Shown here: positions 25,582 to 33,702 of the stretch, piece by piece
Numbering within the stretch: the stretch's first letter is position 1
Layout: each line of letters opens with the position of its first letter
DNA from: JACKAQ01 sp965227145
GTDB taxonomy: Bacteria > Calditrichota > Calditrichia > RBG-13-44-9 > J075
Direction of reading: 5' to 3'
Assembly (NCBI GenBank): GCA_965227145.1
Contig: OZ245730.1
Location: forward strand, 4,092,001 to 4,156,000
Length of the DNA: 64,000 nt
Notes under the pieces: generated by a model
What the model was told of the DNA's origin: nothing
Seen by the model: the letters and a program-made list of their open reading frames with translations, nothing else
Database searches by the model: none
Translations under genes and position numbers: made by a program

Positions 25582-26961
25582 ATGAGTGGACACAATATTT
25601 TAGTGATCGATGACGAAGAGTTTATCCGGCTGAATTTGCAAAATATTTTGCAGGAAGAACATCACCGGATATTTTTGTGCAGCTCCGGAAAAGAGGCGAT
25701 TGCCACGGTTCAAAACAGCGATTTCTCATTGGTTTTATTGGACTTGAATCTGCCGGATATGAACGGTATCGATATTTTACGGCAGCTAAAACAAATTCAG
25801 CCGAATTTGCTGGTGATCATTATCACCGGATTTGCGTCGGTAGAATCTGCGGTGGAAGCCATAAAACTGGGCGCGTATGATTACATCAAAAAACCGTTTA
25901 AAGCCGATGCCATCAAATTAATTGTGAAATTGGCACTGGAAACGCAGGCGCTCAAAGAGCGGGTAAAGCAGTTGCTGCAAACCCACAAACCCACCGGATT
26001 GAACACCATTTTGGGCGACAGCGCCGAAATTTTAAAAGTAAAACACCAGATTCTGGAATTTGCCAAATACGATTCGGAAACGGTGCTGATCACCGGCGAA
26101 AGCGGCACGGGAAAAGAGCTGATTTCGCAGGCATTGCATAACCTTAGCCCACGCCATCAATTTGATTTTGTTGAAGTTAACTGCGCATCTATCCCGGAAA
26201 ACTTGTTGGAGAGCGAGCTGTTTGGCTACGAAAAAGGCGCGTTCACCGATGCGCAAAGCACCAAAAAAGGATTGCTCGAAAAAGCGGATAACGGCACGCT
26301 GTTTCTCGATGAAATTGGCGAAATGAGCCCGTCGCTGCAGGCAAAATTGTTGCGGGTTTTGGAACACAAAACTTTCCGGCGGCTCGGCGGAACGAAAGAT
26401 ATTACGGTAGATTTGCGGATCATCGCCGCAACCAACAAAGATTTGCATCAGGCGATAACCGGTAAAGAATTCCGGGAAGATTTGTATTACCGGCTGAACG
26501 TGTTGCGCATCGAAGTGCCGCCGTTGCGGAATCGCGGCAATGATATTTTGATTCTGGCACATTATTTTTTGGGTCAGTTTAGCAAACGGTATAACAAAAA
26601 GCCGAAGCAGTTATCGCCGGCGGCATCGCAGGAATTGCTGAATTACAACTGGCCGGGCAATATTCGCGAGCTCAAAAATCTGGTCGAGCGAATTTGCATT
26701 CTCCATCAATCGGAATTGATTGATTCATTTAGCTTATCTGTCGAAAGCAATATTCCCGCAGAAACGGCGGCGGAGCCAGCCGCAAACCAGATGCTGGGTA
26801 AAATTCCGCTGGACGAAATTTTGTTCAATATGGAGGCGGAATTGATCAAACATGCGCTGAAACTGTCGGATGACAATGCCAGCCAGGCAGCCCGGATTTT
26901 GAAAATTCCCCGGGAAACGTTGCGCTATAAAATCGCAAAATACGGGCTTTCGGGTGGCTAA
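25582..26961 (+). CDS. NtrC-family sigma-54 response regulator
   Basis: Transcription activator of 459 residues. The receiver domain (1-120) has the acidic pair D10-D11, phospho-acceptor D54 and the conserved lysine in IKKPF. The AAA+ domain carries Walker A GESGTGKE (172-179), the sigma-54 contact loop as GAFTDA rather than the commoner GAFTGA, Walker B GTLFLDEIGEM, and the arginine-finger region. The C-terminal Fis-type helix-turn-helix (ASQAARILKIPRETLRYKIAKY) binds DNA. GGAG lies before the ATG. It is the evident partner of the kinase encoded upstream and probably activates the sigma-54 promoter at 27214, which begins the next operon only about 250 bases after this gene. Confidence 0.95.
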   Translation: MSGHNILVIDDEEFIRLNLQNILQEEHHRIFLCSSGKEAIATVQNSDFSLVLLDLNLPDMNGIDILRQLKQIQPNLLVIIITGFASVESAVEAIKLGAYDYIKKPFKADAIKLIVKLALETQALKERVKQLLQTHKPTGLNTILGDSAEILKVKHQILEFAKYDSETVLITGESGTGKELISQALHNLSPRHQFDFVEVNCASIPENLLESELFGYEKGAFTDAQSTKKGLLEKADNGTLFLDEIGEMSPSLQAKLLRVLEHKTFRRLGGTKDITVDLRIIAATNKDLHQAITGKEFREDLYYRLNVLRIEVPPLRNRGNDILILAHYFLGQFSKRYNKKPKQLSPAASQELLNYNWPGNIRELKNLVERICILHQSELIDSFSLSVESNIPAETAAEPAANQMLGKIPLDEILFNMEAELIKHALKLSDDNASQAARILKIPRETLRYKIAKYGLSGG

Positions 26962-26963
26962 AA

Positions 26964-26981
26964 TTGACCGGAGCCGGTCAA
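26964..26981. promoter_or_regulatory. Perfect 8-bp palindrome, candidate activator site
   Basis: TTGACCGG-AG-CCGGTCAA starts two bases after the regulator's stop codon and is centred about 244 bases upstream of the -24 element of the sigma-54 promoter. Its symmetry suits a Fis-type HTH dimer. It could instead be the stem of a weak terminator, though no T-run follows. Confidence 0.35.
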
Positions 26982-27191
26982 AATTCACCACCCTTTTTGT
27001 TTCGCTGCCACCGTTGATTCACTTTGTTTTGCAGGTTTTTTCCCTTCGATATCCAACGGTTCTGAGATTATCCCGCCAACTCCCACCACAAACAAACCTA
27101 TATTTTTTAACACCTTAAGCTGCTGCCATTTATTGCCAGAAACGTGATTTCAGCGCTGGTGAATATTTCAATTGCTGCAACACGGTTAACA

Positions 27192-27201
27192 TCACATGTG
27201 A
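27192..27201. promoter_or_regulatory. 10-bp palindrome close to the sigma-54 promoter
   Basis: TCACATGTGA is a perfect palindrome just 12 bases upstream of the -24 box. That is too near for a typical enhancer site of an NtrC-type activator, so it may bind a different factor, or be chance. Confidence 0.25.
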
Positions 27202-27213
27202 GTTGTATTACGC

Positions 27214-27230
27214 TTGGCACACCCGTTGCT
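27214..27230 (+). promoter_or_regulatory. Sigma-54 (-24/-12) promoter of the porin-TRAP operon
   Basis: TTGGCAC-ACCCG-TTGCT matches the RpoN consensus TTGGCACG-N4-TTGCW with the invariant GG (27216-27217) and GC (27228-27229) exactly 12 bases apart. Transcription would start near 27241, leaving a leader of about 80 bases before the porin ATG at 27322. It is the only near-perfect match I found in the intergenic regions of the window, and it lies directly downstream of an RpoN-dependent activator gene. Confidence 0.85.
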
Positions 27231-27321
27231 AAAACAGCCATCGAAGATGTTTGCAGATATTGGTTTATTGTTAATCTTACTTTTTCGTTTTCACATCTCA
27301 ATTAAACGTTTAGGAGGCTGT

Positions 27322-28329
27322 ATGAAATTGTTTACGCGTCTGTCTGTTGTTTTACTGTTTGCGTGTTTTTTCTCAGGTTCGGTGTTTGCCGGTGATGAAG
27401 ACATGAAAGTTGAACACAAAGTTGGTGGAACGGTTCAGTCCTGGTTGAGTTATCAGGCAGCAGATTCCGCAAGTTTGGGTTTTGGCGTTCGTCGTGTTCG
27501 GGTTCGGTGGTATGCAAATATCAATACCAAATTTAAAACCTTTATTCAGGCTGAACTCGTTTCCCCGGCAGTGTTGGATGCACGGCTTGAATATCATTTC
27601 AGCAAACAATTTAATGTTCGCGCAGGTCGCTTTATCGGGTCAGGTGCACGTGGTGGTGGTTTAACATCCCACTCAGCTATCGATATTATTGAACGTTCCA
27701 GAACTGCAAATGCATGGGCATCCGGAACGGTTGGCGCAGATTTCCGTGATTATGGTGTTCAGGCTGAAGCAAAATCCGCATCCGGCGAATTTACCGGTCG
27801 TTTGTGGTTACACAATGGCAGCGGGGCTGCAAATGTTCGCAACCGTGAAACCACGCTGTCCACCACTGAATTGAAAGGTATCGCAGCCGATTTGATGTTG
27901 ATTTTTCAACCGAAAAGTGTTAAGGGCCTGGAAGTTGGCGGACATTACGGTGTTGGCAATAAAGACGTAAAAGATTTAAGCAGCTTCTCAGCTTATGCAT
28001 ATTTTGAACCGGGCAAATTCCGCCTGAAAGCAGAATTGATCAGCTTGACCAACAAAACCGCTCCCACAGATGTCACAATGATGGGTTATTATGTTTTTGG
28101 TGGTTTCCAGGTCACTCCGAATATCGAACTGGTTGGTCGTTTTGAACCATACGATCCCAATACAGATGTTGATGATGATGGCACCAACTACACCACACTC
28201 GGGGTTGTTTACAAACAATTCGAAGGTAAAGTAAACCATAAACTTACCGGCGCAGTTGTATTGCCGAGCGAACAAGGCACAAGTGTTGATAATACAACCA
28301 TTTACGCCATGTGGCAACTGTTGTTCTAA
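27322..28329 (+). CDS. Outer membrane porin (phosphate-selective-porin-like beta-barrel)
   Basis: 335-residue outer membrane channel. ATG 27322 follows AGGAGG and opens with a signal peptide (MKLFTRLSVVLLFACFFSGSVFA). The mature part is a chain of alternating amphipathic strands (RRVRVRWYANINTKFKTFIQAEL, ARLEYHFSKQFNVRAGRF) ending in phenylalanine (MWQLLF), as barrel proteins that use the BAM machinery do. The strand pattern resembles OprO/OprP-type porins. It is the first gene after the sigma-54 promoter and is followed by a universal stress protein and the TAXI-TRAP genes, so it most likely lets the TRAP substrate through the outer membrane. Confidence 0.8.
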   Translation: MKLFTRLSVVLLFACFFSGSVFAGDEDMKVEHKVGGTVQSWLSYQAADSASLGFGVRRVRVRWYANINTKFKTFIQAELVSPAVLDARLEYHFSKQFNVRAGRFIGSGARGGGLTSHSAIDIIERSRTANAWASGTVGADFRDYGVQAEAKSASGEFTGRLWLHNGSGAANVRNRETTLSTTELKGIAADLMLIFQPKSVKGLEVGGHYGVGNKDVKDLSSFSAYAYFEPGKFRLKAELISLTNKTAPTDVTMMGYYVFGGFQVTPNIELVGRFEPYDPNTDVDDDGTNYTTLGVVYKQFEGKVNHKLTGAVVLPSEQGTSVDNTTIYAMWQLLF

Positions 28330-28368
28330 TTCATCAATTTATTCATGACTAATTAGCTTGGTGGAAAT

Positions 28369-28836
28369 ATGTTTAAACCAGAGAAGATCCTTGTCCCGAC
28401 AGATTTCTCCGAAGATGGCATCGAAAGCTCAAAAATTGCCGTCAAACAGGCGATCAAAATCGCTGAGGGCAGTGGCTCGGAGTTGATATTTTTGCACGTG
28501 ATTACAGATGATATCACCCGTAAGCCATTGTTTTTTCTCGACGACGACAAATTTGACGAGCTTAAAAAAGACATGCACATCAACGCAAAAAAAGAACTGA
28601 AACGCTTTGCGGAGAAATACATCGATGGTCGCTCGATCCGGTATTCGCTGAAAGTCCGTGCTGGCGCAGCATACGATGAAATTCTGAAAGAGGAGAAAGA
28701 ATCCGGCATCGATCTCATTTCCATCGCTTCGCGCGGGATGAGTGCACTGCACGATTTTTTCTATGGCAGCACAACCGAAAAAGTCGTGCGTCGCGCAACT
28801 TGCAACGTGCTGGTCGTTCGAAAATTCAGCGATTGA
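28369..28836 (+). CDS. Universal stress protein (UspA family)
   Basis: 155 residues, cytoplasmic. N-terminal KILVPTDFSEDG is the first strand and phosphate loop of the Usp fold; the C-terminal ASRGMSALHDFFYGSTTEKVVRRATCNVLVV corresponds to the ATP-binding GxxG-x9-G(S/T) element, with the second glycine replaced by alanine, so nucleotide binding is likely but imperfect. It lies 39 bases after the porin and 50 before the TAXI binding protein. Usp proteins are often encoded beside TRAP transporters; in TeaABC of Halomonas the Usp protein TeaD tunes transporter activity. A comparable role here is inferred. Confidence 0.9.
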   Translation: MFKPEKILVPTDFSEDGIESSKIAVKQAIKIAEGSGSELIFLHVITDDITRKPLFFLDDDKFDELKKDMHINAKKELKRFAEKYIDGRSIRYSLKVRAGAAYDEILKEEKESGIDLISIASRGMSALHDFFYGSTTEKVVRRATCNVLVVRKFSD

Positions 28837-28886
28837 TTTTTTTGAATCGCTGAAAAAGTTGTTCACAAAACAATGGAGTAAGTATT

Positions 28887-29840
28887 ATGTCGAAAAATAT
28901 GAAAATAGTACTCAGCATTTTGTTGATATCTGTATTAACGGGTGGCGCTGCATTTGCCCAGGTGTTCAAATTTTCCGGCGGTCCGTCGGGCGGCACCTTT
29001 CAATATTATGCCAGCGCAATTGCAACGCTTTCCAAAGATGCCAAAATGCGCGTTTTGGCAAGCTCATCGGGTGGCTCCATCGAGAACATCCGGTTGGTAA
29101 ACAGCAACAAATCATCATTCGCGATCGCATATTCCGGTCACGTTTGGGCTGCCCGCAACGGCAAACTCACCAACGACGAAGCCAAATATGAAAACGTTTA
29201 TGTGATTTCATTTTTGTATGGCGCACCGGCACAGCTGGTTGTTCACAAAGAGCTGGGCATTACCGATCCCAAACAACTGGCGGATAAACGGGTTGGCGTT
29301 GGCAACGCAGGTTCCGGCGCTGCCGCAAATGCAGAACTGTATTTTAGGGAAATGGGCATTTGGGAAAACATGAGCCGCGAAAACCTGGGCTATCGCCAGG
29401 CTGCAGATGCGTTTAAAAACAACCAGTTAGATGCCTTTTGGGTATTCGCTGGCTATCCGAACGCATCCATTTTGGAAGCCGCGTTGCAAAATGATGTAAC
29501 CATTGTCGATCTGTATGCTGCCGGCGAAAAAGCGGGCTTGTTCGAAAAATATCCCTACTTCGGTAAAATCACCATTCCGGCCAATACGTATTCCGGACAA
29601 ACCGAAGCGGTTAACACATTTCAGGATGCTGCACTGTGGGTCGTTAGTGGCGATATAAGCGCAGATGACGTTTACAAATTGCTGCAAACCGTATACAGCG
29701 AAGAAGGACTAAAGTATATGGTCGAAGTTCACAAATCTGCCAAAGGCATGACAGCAGCAAGCGCGCCTACCGGCGTGGTCACACCGTTCCACCCCGGCGC
29801 AGAAAAATTCTGGACAGAAAAAGGTGTAATTAAGAAGTGA
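28887..29840 (+). CDS. TAXI-family TRAP transporter solute-binding protein
   Basis: Periplasmic binding protein of 317 residues with a signal peptide (to about residue 25, AFAQ). FKFSGGPSGGTFQYYASAIATL is the TAXI-family opening; SSSGGSIENIRLVNSNKSSFAIAYS and GVGNAGSGAAANAELYF are further family hallmarks around the ligand cleft. It captures the substrate for the fused permease encoded downstream. TAXI systems are known or thought to move carboxylates such as glutamate or 2-oxoglutarate, but the ligand here is unknown. A hairpin in the 78-base gap after the gene could raise the level of this protein relative to the permease. Confidence 0.93.
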   Translation: MSKNMKIVLSILLISVLTGGAAFAQVFKFSGGPSGGTFQYYASAIATLSKDAKMRVLASSSGGSIENIRLVNSNKSSFAIAYSGHVWAARNGKLTNDEAKYENVYVISFLYGAPAQLVVHKELGITDPKQLADKRVGVGNAGSGAAANAELYFREMGIWENMSRENLGYRQAADAFKNNQLDAFWVFAGYPNASILEAALQNDVTIVDLYAAGEKAGLFEKYPYFGKITIPANTYSGQTEAVNTFQDAALWVVSGDISADDVYKLLQTVYSEEGLKYMVEVHKSAKGMTAASAPTGVVTPFHPGAEKFWTEKGVIKK

Positions 29841-29857
29841 TGTTCTGAATGAACGCC

Positions 29858-29893
29858 ATTATCGGCGGAGCAAACAGACACTCCGCCGATAAT
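29858..29893 (+). other. Intercistronic hairpin between TAXI binding protein and permease
   Basis: Perfect 13-bp stem ATTATCGGCGGAG / CTCCGCCGATAAT with a 10-base loop, in the 78-base gap. Only a short T-poor sequence follows, so it is a weak terminator at best; a partial terminator or an mRNA-stabilising stem for the binding-protein message are both possible. Confidence 0.65.
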
Positions 29894-29918
29894 AAATTTG
29901 TTACGTTGGAGGCAAATC

Positions 29919-31682
29919 TTGTTTGAAAAACTTAACAAAATCGAGCAATATATATTTAGCGGATTGTCCGTATTTTTAGTCTTGTTTTATTCGCTTTCCG
30001 CCGTTTGGATTCCTGCCGCAACCCAATATCACCGCGGGATTTATGTTTTTGTCACCTACATTCTCGTTTTAATGCTCTACAAATCCGAAAACAAATATTT
30101 GCGGGTGCTGGATTATCTGCTGATATTTTTATCCGGCGCCACCGTTTTATACTGGATTTTCAATTTTGAAGCCATCAATTATCGCGCCGGCGCAGAAACG
30201 CAGATGGATCAGATCGTTTCGGCATTCGGCGTGCTGATCGGCATCGAAATCGCCAGGCGGGCTGTGGGCACCGTGTTCGTCATCATCGGAACAGTGATGA
30301 TCATTTACGGGGTTTACGGACAGTTTTTCCCGGATATCATCGCCCATTTTGGCGACAGTTTTTTGGGTATCTGCACCACCATATTTTTTAAAGAAGATGG
30401 CGTTTTCGGGATTATGGCGAATGTTTTGGCAACGTATGTGTTGCTATTTGTTCTGTTCGGCGCATTTCTGGAACGATCCGGCGCCCAACGATTTTTCATC
30501 GATTTTCCCATCGCTGCTGTGGGGCACAGGGTTGGGGGACCTGCCAAAGTTGCGGTTATTGCATCCGGATTATTCGGCTCGATATCCGGTAGCGCCATCG
30601 CCAATACGGTTTCCACCGGAGCTTTCACCATTCCATTAATGAAAAAAGTAGGTTTTAGACCACATATTGCCGGCGCCATCGAACCGGCTGCATCGATCGG
30701 GGGAATGTTTATGCCGCCGGTCATGGGCGCTGGCGGTTTTATTATGGCGGAACTTACCGGATTGCCATATTCATACATCATGCTGGTCGCAATTTTTCCT
30801 GCAATTATGTATTTCTTCAGCGTTTATGTGATGGTTCACTACGAAGCAAAAATGTATAATATCCGGGGTGAAAAATCCGAACAAACCGCAATGTCTATCT
30901 TCAAAAAAGAATGGTATTACATTGCACCGCTGGTTTTGATTACCATCCTGATGCTCGTCGGATATTCCGCAGGATTTGCAGCAGTAATGGGCATTGCCAG
31001 CAGTATCGTTGTCAGTTATTTTAATAAAGATACCCGAATGACCCCCACAAAATTTGTGGAAGCCGCGCGGATGGGCACAGAAAGTAGCCTGAAAATCGGT
31101 GCGACGGTTGGTGTCATCGGTATTATTATTTCGATGCTGACGTTCAGCGGACTGATTCTCACTTTCGCCGATATCGTTATCGAGCTGGCCAACGGCAATC
31201 TGGTGCTGACCATTTTGTTCATCGCGTTGGCGTCGCTTATTTTGGGGATGGGCGTTCCGGTTACCGCGGCTTATTTGTTAACTGCGGTTGTTGCAGTTCC
31301 GGCACTCACTCACCTCGGTGTTAACGAACTTGCTGCACACATGATTGTCTATTGGCTATCGCAGGATTCCAACATTTCGCCGCCGGTTTGCATCGCCGCT
31401 TTTGCCGGCGCAACCATTGCCAACGCCAATATGTGGCGAACGGCTTTTGCCGCATTCAAGTTCGGGAAATATTTATATTTAGCGCCGTTTTTGTTTGGCT
31501 ACGTTCCCGGCTTTACACTGCAAGGCGATATGTGGGATATTGCCAAATCATTCGTGATGATTGCAATCGGCACCTATGTTTACGCCTATTTCTTCAGTTT
31601 TGCATGGTTCAATACGGTCAAAGGCTGGTTAGGTTTTGAAACAAAACAAGCTAAAATTGCTGATTCTGAAGAAGCAATCTGA
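29919..31682 (+). CDS. TRAP transporter fused permease (4TM/12TM, TAXI type)
   Basis: Inner-membrane protein of 587 residues with the small (4 helix) and large (12 helix) TRAP subunits joined. The start is TTG at 29919, six bases after GGAGG, giving MFEKLNKIEQYIFSGL; no ATG is suitably placed. The C-terminal two thirds carry TRAP-M hallmarks: GLFGSISGSAIANTVSTG, GAIEPAASIGGMFMPPVMGAGGF and LILGMGVPVTAAYL. It uses a sodium gradient, as TRAP transporters do in general, together with the binding protein encoded upstream. It is the last gene of the sigma-54-controlled operon and is followed by a strong terminator. Confidence 0.93.
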   Translation: MFEKLNKIEQYIFSGLSVFLVLFYSLSAVWIPAATQYHRGIYVFVTYILVLMLYKSENKYLRVLDYLLIFLSGATVLYWIFNFEAINYRAGAETQMDQIVSAFGVLIGIEIARRAVGTVFVIIGTVMIIYGVYGQFFPDIIAHFGDSFLGICTTIFFKEDGVFGIMANVLATYVLLFVLFGAFLERSGAQRFFIDFPIAAVGHRVGGPAKVAVIASGLFGSISGSAIANTVSTGAFTIPLMKKVGFRPHIAGAIEPAASIGGMFMPPVMGAGGFIMAELTGLPYSYIMLVAIFPAIMYFFSVYVMVHYEAKMYNIRGEKSEQTAMSIFKKEWYYIAPLVLITILMLVGYSAGFAAVMGIASSIVVSYFNKDTRMTPTKFVEAARMGTESSLKIGATVGVIGIIISMLTFSGLILTFADIVIELANGNLVLTILFIALASLILGMGVPVTAAYLLTAVVAVPALTHLGVNELAAHMIVYWLSQDSNISPPVCIAAFAGATIANANMWRTAFAAFKFGKYLYLAPFLFGYVPGFTLQGDMWDIAKSFVMIAIGTYVYAYFFSFAWFNTVKGWLGFETKQAKIADSEEAI

Positions 31683-31712
31683 TATCTGAAAATAAAAAAC
31701 CAAGCTAAGCAG

Positions 31713-31757
31713 TCGGGCAAGTGTTCGGACAGACGCAACACTTGCCCGGCTTTTTTT
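31713..31757 (+). terminator. Rho-independent terminator after the TRAP operon
   Basis: Stem TCGGGCAAGTGTT (31713-31725) with AACACTTGCCCGG (31737-31749), 11-base loop, then seven T residues. It lies 30 bases after the permease stop codon and before the convergent MenC-like gene. Confidence 0.93.
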
Positions 31758-31768
31758 ATAAAAATGAA

Positions 31769-32851
31769 TCAAAATTTACGGGTTAGAATAGCCATATCCG
31801 GACGGACTGGCTCTGAAATGTGATGTAAACCAAAGTTTGTGGAAAATCGCGGTGAAATGATGTCCCTTGCCAGCCACCGCCAGGTGTCGAGCCCGGCCGG
31901 AACATCTGAAACGTTTACTGCTGCGGCAATATTCGCGAGCATCGCCAACCCCAATCCTGATTCAAACGCACTGCTGATGACCACAGATATACCGTTTTTA
32001 TTCGCAAATTCCGCCCATTGCAGCGTGCCGGAAATCCCAAGAACAGACGGTTTCAGAATGAACGCGACAGTGCCTTCCGGAATCCGGAAATTTTCCGGAT
32101 CAGCACCGTTTAGCGATTCATCCAGCGCCAGCGGCAATCCGGTTTGGCGGTGAAATCCTGCCAAATCCGCCGGATTTTGCAACGGCTCCTCGATGTATTC
32201 AATCCGCTCGATTCCCGATAATTTGCCAAACGCAACCGCTTCCGGCAACGTCCAGCGGCGGTTGGCATCCAGCCGGAGGCTTACGGTTTTGGGCAATTTT
32301 TTGCGAACGAACGCCAGCCATTCCAGTTCTGCGTAAATATCCGCACGACCGATTTTCATTTTTACTGCTGCGTATGTTTCAGCAATCAGCCGTTCGATTT
32401 CCGCATCTATTCCGGCGGAAACGCCGGTCAACAATCCGTTGACAGAAATGGTTTCTCGTGCATCCGAATTGAGAATTTTTGCAACCGTTTTTTTCGCTGC
32501 CGCAGCTCGCAGGTTCAGATACGCCATTTCCAAACCGAACCGGACAGACGGCACCAACTGGCTGTTTTCACTGAAATTACGGGAAACATATTTTGAGAAC
32601 TCATCGAAAGTGCGGAATGATTTTCCACCCGGCCAAAGGCTGCAAACCTGCCGCAATTGCTCTGCCGCCGATGGCAAACTTTCCGAATGTAATCCCGGAA
32701 ATGGGGCAATTTCACCGAATCCGCAGTTGCCGGGTGCATCCCGGAATTCGAGCAGAAATCCCCGCCGGTCGCGCATTTCAGTGCCCATCAAATTGAGCGG
32801 TTGCGTGAGTGGCAAACAATATTCAAACACCCGGACTTCGTGAATTTTCAT
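31769..32851 (-). CDS. menC: o-Succinylbenzoate synthase-like enolase-superfamily enzyme
   Basis: 360 residues, muconate-lactonizing subgroup of the enolase superfamily. The acid-base and metal residues are visible in order: KMKIGR (second-strand lysine pair), LRLDANRRW, EYIEEPL, LALDES and ILKPS, the pattern of o-succinylbenzoate synthase, which makes OSB for menaquinone. N-succinylamino-acid racemase and dipeptide epimerase share much of this pattern, so the exact reaction is not certain. ATG 32851 is chosen because it overlaps the stop codon of the MOSC gene upstream (ATGA, 32848-32851), coupling translation. No other men gene lies in the window. Confidence 0.78.
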   Translation of the reverse strand: MKIHEVRVFEYCLPLTQPLNLMGTEMRDRRGFLLEFRDAPGNCGFGEIAPFPGLHSESLPSAAEQLRQVCSLWPGGKSFRTFDEFSKYVSRNFSENSQLVPSVRFGLEMAYLNLRAAAAKKTVAKILNSDARETISVNGLLTGVSAGIDAEIERLIAETYAAVKMKIGRADIYAELEWLAFVRKKLPKTVSLRLDANRRWTLPEAVAFGKLSGIERIEYIEEPLQNPADLAGFHRQTGLPLALDESLNGADPENFRIPEGTVAFILKPSVLGISGTLQWAEFANKNGISVVISSAFESGLGLAMLANIAAAVNVSDVPAGLDTWRWLARDIISPRFSTNFGLHHISEPVRPDMAILTRKF

Positions 32852-33294
32852 TCGGCGGCATCCCAACTTACGCCATCACCAACGGCGATCACACCGTTAT
32901 CGAGCACTTCGCCAAACACGCCGCCGCGCCAATCATTTTTCAGCACTTCGCGCAATCCCGGGTAAGCTGCATCCATCTGTTCGCACGGACGGGTTTCACC
33001 GCGAATCTGTATCCGGCATTCGCCGATCCGCAATATTTTCCCCCGGGAATGTGCCAAAGTCACACCGCTGACCATCAAATTAGCGCGCCGCATTTTGGGC
33101 TCTATTGTTTCGGAGAGTGTTGTTTTCAGCTCATCCCACAGTTCTTTTTCGATAATCGTGACCTGCCGTTTGCCACCCTGATTGGTGTTTCCGGCAATCC
33201 CGCGATTCGCAACTAAATCCGCAAAGCTGAACGCATCCATAGGACCCGATTTCATCCGCTTCAGCCAAATTGCTTCCAGTTTTCCAGATGCCAT
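32848..33294 (-). CDS. Stand-alone MOSC-domain protein
   Basis: 148 residues. The MOSC fold is recognised by the N-terminal segment AIWLKRMKSGPMDAFSFADL and the motif NRGIAGNTNQGGKRQV, followed by the G-x-C-rIqIRGETRPC stretch, where the conserved cysteine of MOSC proteins (for attachment of the molybdenum cofactor or sulfur transfer) sits. Stand-alone MOSC proteins are thought to carry sulfur or bind Moco; none of the usual partners is nearby. It overlaps the MenC-like gene by four bases, so the two are produced together for a reason that is not clear. Confidence 0.85.
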   Translation of the reverse strand: MASGKLEAIWLKRMKSGPMDAFSFADLVANRGIAGNTNQGGKRQVTIIEKELWDELKTTLSETIEPKMRRANLMVSGVTLAHSRGKILRIGECRIQIRGETRPCEQMDAAYPGLREVLKNDWRGGVFGEVLDNGVIAVGDGVSWDAAE

Positions 33295-33702
33295 TTACGC
33301 TGCTCCCTTTCACTATTTCACTAATTTTTGTGCATGATAAATCAAATAAATCACCGGAAAAACAGGTAATTTATTTATTTCATTCATTTTGTTACCCATA
33401 ATACCCATTTTGGGTCGATTTTGGTAATCGCAGCATTTTAAAAACAAACCTGCCAAATTTATGATTAAGATTACATTCCCTTTGCCTGATTTTTCTTTTA
33501 TTGGTCATGCGTATTCGTTCAATCGGGTTAAAAATGTTGGGGGGCAGTATCCAGATCGGATATTGATTGGCGTATCGAAACAGACACTTCTCCGAAAAAA
33601 ACTTCGCCATCACCCACATTTTCCGGGATTTTGAATATGTAAATGCCAATGGAACGGCAAATGAGTAGTTAACAGGGATTTAACCAGGGATAGGAGCTTG
33701 TT
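33295..33702. other. Intergenic region between divergent MOSC gene and hypothetical gene
   Basis: About 408 bases. It holds an AT-rich 8-bp inverted repeat (AAATAAAT 33344-33351, ATTTATTT 33369-33376) that may mark a promoter or operator area for one of the two divergent genes. No gene or clear promoter is visible. Confidence 0.4.
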
